Origin: Bog-756 sp963704585
GTDB taxonomy: Bacteria; Actinomycetota; Acidimicrobiia; Acidimicrobiales; RAAP-2
Direction of reading: 5' to 3'
Assembly (NCBI GenBank): GCA_963704585.1
Contig: OY969919.1
Span: 496,001-560,000 of the forward strand
Length of the DNA: 64,000 bases
Below the pieces are notes generated by a model, which did no database searches, was not told the origin of the DNA, and was given only the letters and a program-made list of their open reading frames with translations. Each line of letters opens with the position of its first letter. Position 1 is the stretch's first letter. Made by a program: the position numbers and the translations under genes. Positions 46,715 through 54,710 of this stretch are shown in pieces.

Positions 46715-47934
46715 TGCGGCCGGACGGGGAACCGCTCGAACGGCGGGCCATCATCTCGGGGATCGGGCAGTCCGCGATCGGACGCCGGCTCGGACGCGGC
46801 GACCTCGACCTCACCGTCGAGGCCTGCCTCGCAGCGATCGCGGACGCCGGGCTCGCCCGCGACGACATCGACGGGCTCGCCACCTACCCCGGCATGGGGA
46901 CCGGCACGGCCGGCTTCGCCGGGCCGACCTCGCCCGAGGTGCAGGACGCGATGCGGCTCCGGCTCGAGTGGCACGACGGCGGCGGTGAGGGCCCGGGCCA
47001 GATGCGCGCGCTCATCGCGGCCTGCCTCGCGGTTGCGGCCGGGCTCGCGCGTCACGTCCTCGTCTACCGGACCGTGAGCGAGTCGACCGCCCAGGGCTCG
47101 GGCGGCCGGCAGGGCATCGGCGGGAGCGGTGGCGGTGGCGTTCCCCGCTTCTCGGGGTTCCTCCAGTGGACGTTGCCGTTCGGCGCCGTCTCGGCGGTCA
47201 ACTGGATCGCGCTCGTGGCCCAGCGTCGCATGTGCGAGTTCGGCCTCACCCGCGAGCAGCTCGCCCAGATCGCCCTCAACGGGCGGGCCAATGCGGGCCT
47301 CAACCCGCTCGCCGTCTACCGCGACCCGATGTCCATGGACGACTACCTCGCGGCCCGCATGATCTCGACTCCGCTCTGCCTCTTCGACTGCGACGCGCCG
47401 AGCGACGGCTCGACGGCGTTCGTCGTGTCGCACCGCGAATTCGCGCCCGACGCACCCAAGCCGGCGTGCCACGTGAACGCGGTGGGCACCGCACTGCGCG
47501 GGCGGGCGAGCTGGGACCAGTTCGACGACCCGACCTCGATGGCCGCCCGCGACGCGGCCGCGTCGATGTGGGAGCGCACCGACCTCACGCCGGCCGACGT
47601 GGACGTGGCCGAGCTCTACGACGGATTCTCGATCCTCGCGATGGTGTGGCTCGAGGCGCTCGGCTTCTGTGGCCGCGGCGAGAGCGGCCCGTTCGTCGAG
47701 GGCGGCGAGCGGATCTCGCGGACCGGAGTGCTCCCGCTCAACACGGCGGGCGGGCAGCTCTCCGGCGGCCGCCTGCACGGCTTCGGCCTCATCCACGAAG
47801 CGTGCGTGCAGCTCCGGGGCGAGGGCGGCGAGCGCCAGGTGCTGCGGCGGGGCGGATCGCTGCCCGAGGTCGCTGCAGTCAGCAACGGCGGCGGTCCGAT
47901 CGCCGGGACGCTGCTCCTGACCCGAGGGGCGTGA
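46714..47934 (+). CDS. thiolase-like protein (lipid-transfer/Ltp2-type)
   Basis: 406 residues from an ATG overlapping the DUF35 stop (TGATG). The fold markers are IISGIGQSAIG at the N-terminus, GTGTAGFAGP in the middle and LNTAGGQLSGGRLHGFGLIHEA near the C-terminus. YDGFSI and the His in LHGFG correspond to conserved active-site elements. The nucleophilic Cys of true thiolases is not apparent at its usual position, as in the Ltp2-like aldolases. Together with the DUF35 partner it probably cleaves a C-C bond of a branched or steroid-like acyl-CoA rather than making acetoacetyl-CoA. Confidence 0.85.
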   Translation: MRPDGEPLERRAIISGIGQSAIGRRLGRGDLDLTVEACLAAIADAGLARDDIDGLATYPGMGTGTAGFAGPTSPEVQDAMRLRLEWHDGGGEGPGQMRALIAACLAVAAGLARHVLVYRTVSESTAQGSGGRQGIGGSGGGGVPRFSGFLQWTLPFGAVSAVNWIALVAQRRMCEFGLTREQLAQIALNGRANAGLNPLAVYRDPMSMDDYLAARMISTPLCLFDCDAPSDGSTAFVVSHREFAPDAPKPACHVNAVGTALRGRASWDQFDDPTSMAARDAAASMWERTDLTPADVDVAELYDGFSILAMVWLEALGFCGRGESGPFVEGGERISRTGVLPLNTAGGQLSGGRLHGFGLIHEACVQLRGEGGERQVLRRGGSLPEVAAVSNGGGPIAGTLLLTRGA

Positions 47935-47937
47935 CCC

Positions 47938-49584
47938 TCAGCCGGCGAGCAGGTGCGCGGTGCGCGCCGCCAGCGCGGCGAGCGTGAGCGTCGGGCCGTA
48001 GCCACTCGACGTCACGAAGACCGACGAGTCGGCGACCAGCACGTTGTCGAGCTGGTGCATGCGGCCGTCCGGGCCGACGACCGAGGAGGCCGGGTCGGCC
48101 CCCATCCGCACCGTCCCCATGACATGGCGGCTCTCGGGGACCGAGCGGGGGGTGAAGCCAGCGGTCGCCGTCCCCGGCGATGTCGCGACGAACGTCCAGC
48201 GAGCGCCCATCTCGTCGAGCACGGCGACGAGCCGGGGGCCGTAGTGGTCGGAAGAGACGAGCTCGTGGCGGCCCGGCAGGTAGGTGATGCGGGCGACCGG
48301 GAATCCCCGTGCGTCGCGGACCGTCGGGTCGAGGTCGACCCGGTTGGTCGGGTACGGCAGGTCCTCCCCCTGGGACGTGAAGGCCCAGAGGTGACGACGC
48401 ATCGGCGAGTCGAGCATGAGCTGCGGGTGACGTGCGCCGCGCGGCAGGTGCTTCGCCTCCATGATCGGCAGCGCCGGACCGGAGTGCTCGACCATCCCGC
48501 CGCGGAGCCACGGGAGCCCCGCCTCCTTCGCCGCCTGCCTGGTCGCGTCGTCGCCCACGATCATGTCGTCGTGCACGTGGGTGACCGCCCGCCCCCGCTC
48601 GGCGTACGTGCGGAACGGCATGATCCCGACCGCGACGGTCTGGAAGTGGACCATGAGGTGCCGGCCGATGAGCGGATGCTCGATCCCCGACAGCAGGAGG
48701 AGCCGCGGCGTCTCGATGGCCCCGGCAGCGAGCACGACGTGACGGGCGGCGATCGTCCGCCGATCGCCGTCCGTCCCGAGCACCTCGACGCCGGTCGCCC
48801 GCTTCCCGTCGTTCAGCACCCGCATCACGAACGTCTCGGCGAGCAGCTCCGCCCTGCCCGAGGTCAGCGCGCGCCGCAGCATGGCGACCGGATCGCCCTT
48901 CGCGTGGATCGGGCAGCCGAAGAACGCACAGAACCCGCAGTTGTTGCAGGCCGGCCGACCGTCGTAGGGCACGCTGTTCGCCGCGGTCGGTGCCGCGTAG
49001 GGGTGGTACCCGAGCCGTTCGGCCGCCTCGGCGGAGCGCAGCGCGCCGAACATCGGCGCCCCCGACGGCATCGGGTAGGGACCGGACCGCGGCCCGGCGA
49101 ACGGGTTCGCCCCCTCGGTCCCGGCCACGCCGATGAGCCGCTCGGCCTCCGCGTAGTACGGCTCGAGCTCGTCGTAGCCGACCGGCCAGTCGGCGACCGC
49201 CGCGTCGGGCTGCGGGCCGAGCTCCGACAGGAGACGGAAGTCGCCCGGCATGAACCGCGGCACCTTGCCGTCTGCATGGGTCCCGCCGCCCCCGACCGTC
49301 GTCGGGATCGAGTTGACCTCCCCCACGTGGAGGTGGTCGCCGTCCTCCTCGGATCGGCGGAACGTCCGCGGCTCCACGATCGGGTCGGGACCGAGGAAGA
49401 AGCGGGTGTGGAACTTGATCTCGTCGTTCGAGTAGTCCGACGCGAGCTTCGAGGGGTCGTCGGGGTCGAGCAGATGGTTGCGGCCCTTCTCGACGATGGT
49501 GACCGTCCAGCCCGCGGCGGTGAGCACGTCCGCCACGGTCGAGCCCCCCGGTCCCGAGCCCACGATGACCGCGTCGACCGTCAC
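47938..49584 (-). CDS. GMC-family FAD oxidoreductase with four-cysteine motif
   Basis: 548 residues from a GTG in a GTGA overlap with the subunit-3 gene. VIVGSGPGGSTVADVL binds FAD; the C-terminal GMC domain has MGTVRMGADPASSVV and the active-site SSGYGPTLTLAALA. At residues 213-224 lies ACNNCGFCAFFGCP, four cysteines with spacing CxxCxxCx4C. This resembles the region that holds an iron-sulfur cluster in FAD glucose dehydrogenase. It probably oxidises a sugar or alcohol and passes electrons to a carrier rather than to oxygen. The subunit-3 protein is encoded just upstream. Confidence 0.87.
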   Translation of the reverse strand: MTVDAVIVGSGPGGSTVADVLTAAGWTVTIVEKGRNHLLDPDDPSKLASDYSNDEIKFHTRFFLGPDPIVEPRTFRRSEEDGDHLHVGEVNSIPTTVGGGGTHADGKVPRFMPGDFRLLSELGPQPDAAVADWPVGYDELEPYYAEAERLIGVAGTEGANPFAGPRSGPYPMPSGAPMFGALRSAEAAERLGYHPYAAPTAANSVPYDGRPACNNCGFCAFFGCPIHAKGDPVAMLRRALTSGRAELLAETFVMRVLNDGKRATGVEVLGTDGDRRTIAARHVVLAAGAIETPRLLLLSGIEHPLIGRHLMVHFQTVAVGIMPFRTYAERGRAVTHVHDDMIVGDDATRQAAKEAGLPWLRGGMVEHSGPALPIMEAKHLPRGARHPQLMLDSPMRRHLWAFTSQGEDLPYPTNRVDLDPTVRDARGFPVARITYLPGRHELVSSDHYGPRLVAVLDEMGARWTFVATSPGTATAGFTPRSVPESRHVMGTVRMGADPASSVVGPDGRMHQLDNVLVADSSVFVTSSGYGPTLTLAALAARTAHLLAG

Positions 49585-50144
49585 GGCTCGGCCACCTCCC
49601 GGTCCGTCCAGCCCCGCGGCTGGGTGTCGCCTTCGTAGTCGATCGATCGCCACGCCGACCCGTCGCGGTTCCCGCCGTACTCGGGGGCGCCGTACATGCC
49701 CTCGCACGCGTGGTGGAAGAGGAGGGTGGCGAAACCGTCGTCGGCGTCGAGCCGTGCGTCCTGCTCCTCGGGTGCAAGGTCGCAGAAGTCGGCGCCGAAG
49801 GCGGCGAGCCCCTCGCGGTAGCGCTGCTGCAGCCCGACCACCGGCCCGTTGAACTCGCGCTCGGACAGCCCGAGCGAGCCTTCGATCCGGGTGCGCCAGG
49901 CCAGCTCGTCGAGCGCCGTGAGGGTGTGGAAGGTCGCAAAGGCCGCCGCACCGCCGTGGCGGCCGGACGTGGGGCCCCGGGCCCAGATCCTCGGCGGGTC
50001 GAAGGTGAACGCGCCGAGGAGCCGGTCGATGTACTCCGGGACGCCGGCCTCGCTCGCCGACGGGCTCGCGTCCGTTCCGGGCACCACCCGGTCGCACGCG
50101 CAGCCGAGGGTGCGGTACTCCTCGTCGGTCAGCCAGGCGGGCAT
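49581..50144 (-). CDS. gluconate 2-dehydrogenase subunit 3-family protein
   Basis: 187 residues from the ATG at 50144, six bases after a TAGGGT box. Family members are the small gamma/hitch-hiker subunits of FAD-dependent sugar dehydrogenases. The pattern LTDEEYRTLGCACDRVVPG and the C-terminal LLFHHACEGMYGAPEYGGN with YEGDTQPRGW match it. No Tat or Sec signal is present, so unlike classical members it would not lead its partner across the membrane, and the complex probably stays in the cytoplasm. It overlaps the GMC gene by four bases. Confidence 0.82.
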   Translation of the reverse strand: MPAWLTDEEYRTLGCACDRVVPGTDASPSASEAGVPEYIDRLLGAFTFDPPRIWARGPTSGRHGGAAAFATFHTLTALDELAWRTRIEGSLGLSEREFNGPVVGLQQRYREGLAAFGADFCDLAPEEQDARLDADDGFATLLFHHACEGMYGAPEYGGNRDGSAWRSIDYEGDTQPRGWTDREVAEP

Positions 50145-50150
50145 CGGGTC

Positions 50151-50156
50151 ACCCTA
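50151..50156 (-). promoter_or_regulatory. -10 box TAGGGT of the subunit-3/GMC operon
   Basis: TAGGGT on the minus strand, six bases before the ATG at 50144; a leaderless start is likely. Confidence 0.45.
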
Positions 50157-50207
50157 GCCAACCGCGCGCGCCACCGAACTGTCCCGAAGGCCCCGGCATG
50201 TCGCTGC

Positions 50208-51467
50208 TCAGGCGGGCGTGAAGGTGACCGGCAGGGAGACGGGCGACCGGAACGCGAGGCCGCGGATGTGCGGGTCCTCGCCGGGCGGGGGCGAGAGCGC
50301 GATGTCGGGCAGGCGGTCGAAGAGCGTGTCGAGCGCGACCCGGGTCTCCATGCGGGCAAGGTGCATCCCGAGACAGACATGCACGCCGAAGCCGAAGCCG
50401 ACGCTCTGGCGCGACTCGCGGAAGAGGTCGAAGCGGTCGGGGTGCTTGTACTTGCGCACGTCCCGGTTCGCGGCGCCGAGCAGCAGTGCCACGTCCGCGC
50501 CCTCCTCGACGGCGACACCGGCGATCTCGGTGGCGCGGGTGGCCCGGCGGAGGATCACGGTGACCGGCGGCTCCCAGCGGATCGCCTCCTCGATGGCGAC
50601 GGGCAGCAGGTCGCGGTCCTTCTTGACCGCCTCGAGCTGGTCGGGGTTGGTGAAGAGCCCGAAGAGGAGGCTGCCCGATGCCCGGTAGGTGGTCTCGACG
50701 CCGGCCGGCAGCAGCAGGCGGAGGAACGAGTAGATCTCCTCGTCGGTCAGCCTGCTCCCCTCGACCTCGACGGCGAGCAGCTCGCTGATGAGGTCGTCCG
50801 CCGGCTCCGCGCGACGCTCCTCGAGCACGCCGGCGAAGTACTCCCGCAGGGCGGTCGACGCGGCGACGCCCCGCTCCCAGTTGGCCGCCACGCTCGTGAT
50901 CTCCACGGCCCACCGTTGGAAGATCGGGAAGTCCGACCGCGGCAACCCGAGGATCTCGGCGATCACCTGGACCGGGAAGTGGAAGGTCAGGCGCTGCACG
51001 AGATCGGCGGAGCCGTCTGCGGCGAATCCGTCGATGAGCTCGTCGACCACCCGCTGGACGAGGTCGGTCTCCCACTGCTCGAGCACCTTCGAACGGAAGG
51101 TCGGCGACACCAGGGCCCGGGCGAGCCGGTGCTCGGGCTCGTCCATCTGGAGGATGGTCCGGCCCATCACCGCACCCATGATCCCCTCGTAGACGTTGGA
51201 CGAGAACGTCTCGTTGTCGCGCAGGACCTGCACGACCTCGTCGAAGCCGAAGACGGTTACCGGGGTGGGCCGGCTCGGGTCGCCCGCGTCCATGGCGCCG
51301 TCGCCCAGGTCGACGGGCCCGACGTGCACCGGGCTCTCCGCGAGGAGCTCGGCCATGCGCGGGTACGGGTCCCGGATGTCCCCCGACACGGTGTCGGACA
51401 GCTCGAACGGGTCGAAGGGCGTGAGCCCCGCTGCGACCCCGACGGCGCTCTCGGATTTCGCGGCCAT
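50208..51467 (-). CDS. cytochrome P450
   Basis: 419 residues from the ATG at 51467, preceded by GAGGAG. The I-helix AGVETT is at 255-260, with the alcohol/acid pair shifted (Glu-Thr) as in many actinobacterial steroid or terpene P450s. The ExxR motif is at 294-297, and the heme loop FGFGVHVCLG has the axial Cys365. FSSNVYEGIMG and QMDEPEHRLARALV are B-C loop regions. It is soluble and should accept electrons from a ferredoxin; none is encoded in this window. The TetR gene is divergent, with an inverted repeat between them, so the regulator likely controls it. Confidence 0.92.
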   Translation of the reverse strand: MAAKSESAVGVAAGLTPFDPFELSDTVSGDIRDPYPRMAELLAESPVHVGPVDLGDGAMDAGDPSRPTPVTVFGFDEVVQVLRDNETFSSNVYEGIMGAVMGRTILQMDEPEHRLARALVSPTFRSKVLEQWETDLVQRVVDELIDGFAADGSADLVQRLTFHFPVQVIAEILGLPRSDFPIFQRWAVEITSVAANWERGVAASTALREYFAGVLEERRAEPADDLISELLAVEVEGSRLTDEEIYSFLRLLLPAGVETTYRASGSLLFGLFTNPDQLEAVKKDRDLLPVAIEEAIRWEPPVTVILRRATRATEIAGVAVEEGADVALLLGAANRDVRKYKHPDRFDLFRESRQSVGFGFGVHVCLGMHLARMETRVALDTLFDRLPDIALSPPPGEDPHIRGLAFRSPVSLPVTFTPA

Positions 51468-51516
51468 GGACCGTCTCCTCGTCTCGCGGCCGGCTGGCCC
51501 CGTGGCCGATCGTATA

Positions 51517-51532
51517 TCAAACGTTTGTTTGA
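51517..51532. promoter_or_regulatory. inverted repeat in the P450/TetR divergent promoter
   Basis: TCAAACGTTTGTTTGA: two 6-bp arms, TCAAAC and GTTTGA, around four bases, with an overlapping perfect 10-bp palindrome CAAACGTTTG at 51518-51527. It is the most AT-rich spot of the 156-bp region between the divergent genes. Size and position fit a TetR-family operator controlling both transcripts. Confidence 0.6.
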
Positions 51533-51623
51533 GACCACGGGAACCTCCCAGGATCCGGTCCGCTGTCGAACGCCTGTTCGGGGATCCGGCCCACCCCGGG
51601 CACCGGTGGAGCAGAATGGTGCC

Positions 51624-52247
51624 GTGACCCCGACCGACCGCGAGCCGGCATCCCGTGGCGCCGGCACGACCCAGCGCCAGCACATCCTCCGCACGGCCCT
51701 GACCCTCATGTCACAGCAGGGGGTCGACGGGACGAGCATGCGGAACCTCGCGACGGCGGCGGGGCTCAACGTCGCCTCCCTCTACCACTACTTCCCCTCC
51801 AAGCGCGACCTGCTGGTGGCCGTGCTGGAGGAGCGCGGCTTCGTCGACGGGCTCACCACGACCGCACGGCCGTCGGTCTCCCAGGACCCGGTGACGACCC
51901 TCGCCGAGCTGCTGGACGACATGCTCCAGTCGATGCTCGAGGTCGACGAGTTCATCCGCCTCATGCTCGGCGAGGTGCTCCGCGGCGACCAGACCGCCTT
52001 CGGCGTCGGAGCCGAGCTCTTCGCCGCGACCCAGTCCTCGCTCGAGGAGTGGCTGGCGGGGCACGAGCCGCCGCTGTGCGACGCGTCCGACCAGCCGGCG
52101 ATGGCCAAGATCCTCCGGAGCGTGATGATCGGCGTCTTCATCGAGTACGCGACCGGCGTGCTCGACAACGGGCAGTCGCCGTCGGAGGTGCTCCGCGTAC
52201 GGGCCGGGGAGGTCGCCCGCCTCCTCCAGCGCGATCCCGCCGGCTGA
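51624..52247 (+). CDS. TetR-family transcriptional regulator
   Basis: 207 residues from a GTG at 51624. The HTH is GTSMRNLATAAGLNVASLYH followed by YFPSKRDLLVAVLEE, the recognition helix and start of the ligand domain. The C-terminal domain has no recognisable ligand pocket. It lies divergent from the P450 gene with the inverted repeat between them, so it probably represses both and responds to a hydrophobic or acyl-CoA ligand. Its stop lies 69 bp from the convergent end of the acyl-CoA dehydrogenase gene. Confidence 0.88.
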   Translation: MTPTDREPASRGAGTTQRQHILRTALTLMSQQGVDGTSMRNLATAAGLNVASLYHYFPSKRDLLVAVLEERGFVDGLTTTARPSVSQDPVTTLAELLDDMLQSMLEVDEFIRLMLGEVLRGDQTAFGVGAELFAATQSSLEEWLAGHEPPLCDASDQPAMAKILRSVMIGVFIEYATGVLDNGQSPSEVLRVRAGEVARLLQRDPAG

Positions 52248-52316
52248 TCCCGCCCGGTCGGTGACGCCAGCCGCCCGGGCCCCGCAGTCCGGGTCGTCCA
52301 ACCGGACCGACGGTCC

Positions 52317-53393
52317 CTACCGGCCGACGAACATGCCGGCCAGCCGGTGCCACTGCGCACCGCTGCCGCCGATCAGCACCTCGTTCTGCTTGGCCCGCTT
52401 GAAGAGGAAGTGGGCGTCGTTGGCCCAGGTGAAGCCCACGCCGCCGTGGATCTGGATGTCGTCCCCGGTCACCTTGACGGCGGACTCGGACGAGTAGGCG
52501 GCCGCCATCGCGGCCGCCCGCTCCCGGTCCGGCGAGTCGGTGTCGGAGGCCCAGGCCGCGTAGTGCACGCCGGCGCGCGCCATCTCGAGCACGTGGTACA
52601 TGTCGACGATCCGGTGCTTGACCGACTGGAACTCCGCGATCGGGCGGTCGAAGACGACCCGCACCTTCGAATACTCGACCGCCATCTCGAGCGCCCGGTC
52701 GGAGACCCCGACCTGCTCGGCGGCGAGCGCGACGGCGACGTCGTCGAGGACGCGGCGCCACAGCACGGTCTGGTCGCCCGTCGGTCCGAGCGGCTCGGCC
52801 GGCACGCCGTCGAGCTCGAGGCGGGCCAGCTTGCGCGTCGGGTCGAGTGCGGGCACGGCCTCGGCCTCCGGGCTCCGCAAGAGGAAGGAGCGGATCCCCT
52901 CCTCGCCGAGGGCCACCACGATCGCCCAGTCGGCGGAGTGCCCGTCCGGCACGACGGGCTTTTCGCCGGTGAGCAGCCACGCTGAGCCCCGACGCACCGC
53001 GCGGGTGCGCACCGTGTCGAGCGGCGCCCCGTTGCCCTGCTCGTGCAGGGCGACCGTCCCGCGCTCCCCGCCACCTGCGAGCCCGCTGAGCAGGTCCTGC
53101 GCACCGAGCGCCCGAGCGGCGAGGGTCGCGAGCACCGACGACGAGAAGAACGGACCCGGTAGCGGGACCCGACCCATCTGCTCGAGCACGATGCACGTCT
53201 CGAGGAGACCGGCGCCCTCGCCCGGGACGAGCATCGACGTCCAGCCGAGGTCGACCAGCCGGTTCCAGAGCTCGGGGGTCACCCCCACCGGATCCTCGGC
53301 GAGCATACGCAGGGACGTCTCACGCTCCGCGTCCATCGCGCGCCGGGCCACGTCCTGGAGCGCGAGCTGCTCGGCGTCGAACGTGAAATCCAC
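52317..53393 (-). CDS. acyl-CoA dehydrogenase, heteromer-type subunit
   Basis: 358 residues from a GTG at 53393, after the purine run AGGGGG. The protein keeps the fold landmarks VRTRAVRRGSAWLLTGEKP, ADWAIVVAL, the RVVFDRPIAEFQSVKHR helix and the C-terminal IHGGVGFTWANDAHF. This is the short subunit type seen in mycobacterial FadE pairs. The catalytic Glu is not at its usual place, so it likely works with a partner that carries it; the divergent acyl-CoA dehydrogenase gene at 53489 is the obvious candidate. Substrate: a bulky acyl-CoA, perhaps of steroid or terpenoid origin. Confidence 0.85.
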   Translation of the reverse strand: MDFTFDAEQLALQDVARRAMDAERETSLRMLAEDPVGVTPELWNRLVDLGWTSMLVPGEGAGLLETCIVLEQMGRVPLPGPFFSSSVLATLAARALGAQDLLSGLAGGGERGTVALHEQGNGAPLDTVRTRAVRRGSAWLLTGEKPVVPDGHSADWAIVVALGEEGIRSFLLRSPEAEAVPALDPTRKLARLELDGVPAEPLGPTGDQTVLWRRVLDDVAVALAAEQVGVSDRALEMAVEYSKVRVVFDRPIAEFQSVKHRIVDMYHVLEMARAGVHYAAWASDTDSPDRERAAAMAAAYSSESAVKVTGDDIQIHGGVGFTWANDAHFLFKRAKQNEVLIGGSGAQWHRLAGMFVGR

Positions 53394-53474
53394 TGCACAC
53401 CCCCTGGGCATCCCGGTCGGTCGGCGCAAGTGTAGGCACACCGCCGTCCTTGCCAGCCAGGAGGAGGCCGCGGC

Positions 53475-53480
53475 TAACCT
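53475..53480 (+). promoter_or_regulatory. -10 box TAACCT of the second acyl-CoA dehydrogenase gene
   Basis: TAACCT, eight bases before the GTG at 53489, in the 95-bp divergent region shared with the acyl-CoA dehydrogenase at 52317. Confidence 0.35.
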
Positions 53481-53488
53481 CCCCAGCC

Positions 53489-54709
53489 GTGGACTTCGCA
53501 CTGGCACCCGAGGACGAAGCGTTCCGCGACGAGCTGCGCGCCTGGCTCGACGAGCACCTCGCGCCGTTCCTCGCGAGCGAGGAGCTGAGCGACGACTCGA
53601 CGGGCGGCGGCATCGCGGGCGAGAAGACCCAGCTGCGCCGCGCGGCCTGGCAGCGCCTGCTCAACGAGGGACGCTGGGCGGCGATCCACTGGCCCGAGGA
53701 GTTCGGCGGCCGCGCCGCGACCGCGATGCAGCGGATCCTCTACTCGGAGGTCATGGCCGAGTACCGCACACCGGGTCTGTTCAACGCGAACGGCATCTGG
53801 CAGATCGGACCGATGATCATCGCCTGGGGCACCGACGAGCAGAAGGCACGGTGGCTGCCCTCGATCATCGAGGCACGCGAGCACTGGTGCCAGGGCTTCT
53901 CGGAGCCGGAGGCCGGCAACGACCTCGCCAACCTGCGGACGACTGCGATCCTCGACGGGGACGAGTACGTCGTGAACGGGCAGAAGATCTGGATCTCCAC
54001 CGCGCACCTCGCACGGTGGGGCCTCTTCCTGCTGCGCACCGATCCCACCGCCATCGAGCGCGGCAAGAAGCACGAGGGCATCACCGCCTTCATCGTCGAC
54101 CTCGAGATACCGGGCATCGAGCGCCGCCCGATCCGCGACATGGCGGGCGAGGAGATGTTCAACGAGGTCTTCTTCACCGACGCGCGGATCCCGGTCGGCT
54201 CGCGGCTCGGTGGTGAGGGCGAGGGCTGGATGGTGGCGATGGGCACCCTCGGCCACGAGCGGGTCGGCATCGCCGGACAGATCTCGATCCTCGCCGCGGA
54301 CCTCCGGGCGATGGTGACCGCGGCGCGCTCGGCGAACCCCGCCGCGCTCGACGACCCGTCGCTGCGCGACCGCATCGCGCACGCGTGGACGGAGATCGAG
54401 CTCGCCCGCCTCCTCACGCTGCGCGCCCTGAGCAAGATCATCAAGGGCGAGAAGAACTGGCCCGAGGTTCCCTTCGCGAAGCTCCAGTGGTCACAGCTCG
54501 CGCAGACGCTCGCGGCGCTCGCCGTGGACCTGCTCGGCCCGGCGGGGGTGCTCGCACGCGGCGGTCCGGACACGGTCGACCGCGGCAAGTGGACGCGCCT
54601 CTACGCCTTCCAGCGGTACAGCACGATCGGTGGCGGCTCGACCGAGGTGCAGAAGAACATCATCGCCGACCGGGCGATCGCCCTCCCCGGCCGGTCCCGC
54701 CTCACCTGA
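53489..54709 (+). CDS. acyl-CoA dehydrogenase
   Basis: 406 residues from the GTG at 53489. WPEEFGGRAATAMQR, GFSEPEAGNDLANLR, VNGQKIWISTAHLA and FQRYSTIGGGSTEVQKNII give the expected order for FadE proteins of the steroid/terpenoid class. The late TIGGGSTEVQ segment lies next to FAD. It pairs by position with the divergent short acyl-CoA dehydrogenase. The next gene starts one base after its stop, so this gene, the TLP1-like thiolase gene and the enoyl-CoA hydratase gene look like one operon. Confidence 0.9.
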   Translation: MDFALAPEDEAFRDELRAWLDEHLAPFLASEELSDDSTGGGIAGEKTQLRRAAWQRLLNEGRWAAIHWPEEFGGRAATAMQRILYSEVMAEYRTPGLFNANGIWQIGPMIIAWGTDEQKARWLPSIIEAREHWCQGFSEPEAGNDLANLRTTAILDGDEYVVNGQKIWISTAHLARWGLFLLRTDPTAIERGKKHEGITAFIVDLEIPGIERRPIRDMAGEEMFNEVFFTDARIPVGSRLGGEGEGWMVAMGTLGHERVGIAGQISILAADLRAMVTAARSANPAALDDPSLRDRIAHAWTEIELARLLTLRALSKIIKGEKNWPEVPFAKLQWSQLAQTLAALAVDLLGPAGVLARGGPDTVDRGKWTRLYAFQRYSTIGGGSTEVQKNIIADRAIALPGRSRLT

Positions 54710-54710
54710 C

